A DNA stretch of 64,000 nt, taken from the NCBI RefSeq assembly GCF_902499125.1, contig NZ_CABVPX010000028.1, positions 1-64,000 on the forward strand, read 5' to 3'. Shown one piece after another: positions 62,910 to 64,000 of the stretch (positions are counted from its first letter, which is position 1; every line of letters starts with the position of its first letter). Under the pieces are notes generated by a model, which was given only the letters and a program-made list of their open reading frames with translations, had not been told where the DNA came from and ran no database searches. Position numbers and translations under genes: made by a program. Origin of the DNA: Burkholderia arboris (GTDB lineage Bacteria > Pseudomonadota > Gammaproteobacteria > Burkholderiales > Burkholderiaceae).

Positions 62910-63782
62910 ATGAATCCCATCACACTCGTGTTATCTGCCGCGTTCGTCCTCGCGGCATTCGCCATCGGCGCGTGGGGCCACCTGTATCTTGCGGCCCCCC
63001 TTTTCATCGTCGCGGTCCTGATCGCACTGTCCGTGCGGGTCGCCAACGTCTGGGAGAAGTTCGTGATCCTGCGGATTGGCAAGCTGCAAAGCGTCAAGGG
63101 TGCCGGTTTTTTCATGATCATTCCAATCCTGGACAATGTTGTCGCGATCATCGACGAACGCATTCAAACCACCGCCTTCAACGCCGAACAAGCGCTGACC
63201 AAGGACACCGTGCCCGTCAACGTCGACGCCGTGATTTTCTGGCACGTCCATGACGCGCAGAAAGCCGCGCTCGCCATCACCGACTACCGGCAGGCAATCG
63301 ACCGCGTTGCGCAAACCTCGCTGCGGGAAATGATCGGGGCATCGATGCTGGCTGCCTTGTTGTCGGATCGCAAGGCGGCCGACATGCACCTGCGCGACGA
63401 GATCGGCAGAAAGACCGTGGATTGGGGCGTGACCGTCCGCTCGGTCGAGACCCGCGATGTTGCGATCCCAGTCGCGCTGCAGGATTCGATGTCGCGCCAG
63501 GCGCAAGCCGAGCGCGAAAAGCAGGCACGTGTGATCCTCGGCTCGGCGGAGGCCGAGATCGCGACCAAGTTCGTCGAAGCGGCGCAGGTCTACGAAAATC
63601 ATCCAGGTGCGCTTCAGTTGCGAGCGATGAACATCATCTACGAAACGACGAAGGAACGCGGCGCGACGATCCTGATCCCCAGTGCGATGGTTGACAGCCT
63701 GAATCCCGTGCTCGCGCTTGCGATTGCCGGGTATGACGCGGCGGGCGCCGCGCCGGCGCCTGCGCTCAAGACAGCAGCGTGA
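62910..63782 (+). CDS. SPFH-domain (slipin/prohibitin-like) membrane protein
   Basis: 290 residues. Two N-terminal hydrophobic segments (about 4-50) precede an SPFH/Band 7 domain (about 50-215; VWEKFVILRIGKLQSVKGAG, then DERIQTTAFNAEQALTKDTVPV and VALQDSMSRQAQAEREKQAR) and a helical C-terminus. ATG 62910 follows CGGAG. Bacterial slipins form membrane microdomain scaffolds and often join stress regulons. A palindrome precedes it. Confidence 0.88.
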   Translation: MNPITLVLSAAFVLAAFAIGAWGHLYLAAPLFIVAVLIALSVRVANVWEKFVILRIGKLQSVKGAGFFMIIPILDNVVAIIDERIQTTAFNAEQALTKDTVPVNVDAVIFWHVHDAQKAALAITDYRQAIDRVAQTSLREMIGASMLAALLSDRKAADMHLRDEIGRKTVDWGVTVRSVETRDVAIPVALQDSMSRQAQAEREKQARVILGSAEAEIATKFVEAAQVYENHPGALQLRAMNIIYETTKERGATILIPSAMVDSLNPVLALAIAGYDAAGAAPAPALKTAA

Positions 63783-64000
63783 TCGCTAGCTCGTATTCAC
63801 TCCCCCGCGACGCCTTGCGCAGATCGCCCGAACATTGCTAGAACGGGGGGTACCCCACACGATTTGATGATGAGACTGTTGCGAATACTTCACCGTAGGC
63901 AGGAGGCGGAAATTGCTTCATCACGTTACAACGCGGGGTTGGTCGCGGCGGGGGCGAGTCCCCCTCTCATTCGAGGTCGGCCGTGGATCCTCACATAGCA
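63783..64000. other. End of window, no gene seen
   Basis: About 220 nt with GC-rich and short AT-rich stretches and no supportable start or domain. Confidence 0.4.

Overview
The window is high-GC (about two thirds G+C) Gram-negative DNA. Signal peptides, an outer-membrane porin with a C-terminal Phe, SYLF and glycine-zipper lipoproteins, and codon use and gene content typical of Burkholderia point to a Burkholderia cepacia complex-like organism, probably a secondary replicon. No rRNA, tRNA or CRISPR array was seen.

Layout. (1) 1-15 kb: the 3' part of a biosynthetic operon. It holds a hybrid NRPS-PKS (A-PCP-KS-AT-ACP-C-A-PCP-E-like, 5' end outside the window), a CmlA-type diiron beta-hydroxylase whose metal ligands fall at the same residue numbers as I recall for CmlA, a membrane-anchored serine beta-lactamase-fold hydrolase, a GNAT, an MFS exporter and an AspH-like beta-hydroxylase, closed by a terminator. 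(2) 15.7-19.3 kb: a Ser-repeat envelope protein, a YjfK-like DUF2491 protein, a PspA/IM30 protein and a DUF1232 protein. (3) 19.3-25.1 kb: a secreted protein and a porin, then N-acetylmuramic acid uptake and catabolism (murP divergent from murQ, plus a GntR/HutC regulator) with a palindromic operator candidate between them. (4) 25.1-27.5 kb: a LysR regulator divergent from an M24-fold enzyme with altered metal ligands. (5) 27.6-32.8 kb: a lower-GC insertion with a Tn3-family transposase and an orphan low-GC gene, flanked by a truncated GAF gene and the 3' tail of a broken envelope gene. (6) 33-64 kb: a stress/envelope island. It contains DUF1003, SYLF, PRC-barrel, CsbD, DUF3309, DUF3096 and Spy-like proteins, two near-identical glycine-zipper lipoproteins, a transketolase, a Na+/H+ antiporter, a fatty-acid desaturase, a giant cyclic beta-glucan synthase, an SPFH protein and three Crp/Fnr-type regulators, one of them fused to an XRE-type HTH.

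Main discovery candidate. Across region 6, intergenic regions carry a 5-N4-5 palindrome, GTACG-N4-CGTAC (best copies GGTACG-N4-CGTACC). Six full copies and about six half-degenerate copies lie upstream of the small envelope/stress genes. In many of them a -10-like hexamer begins 27.5 nt past the dyad centre. This is the geometry of an FNR/CRP-type activator site near -41.5, and the island encodes three such regulators. I infer a local regulon controlled by these Crp/Fnr proteins. The island resembles, in gene content, the low-oxygen-activated locus described in B. cenocepacia, but I cannot confirm orthology from sequence alone.
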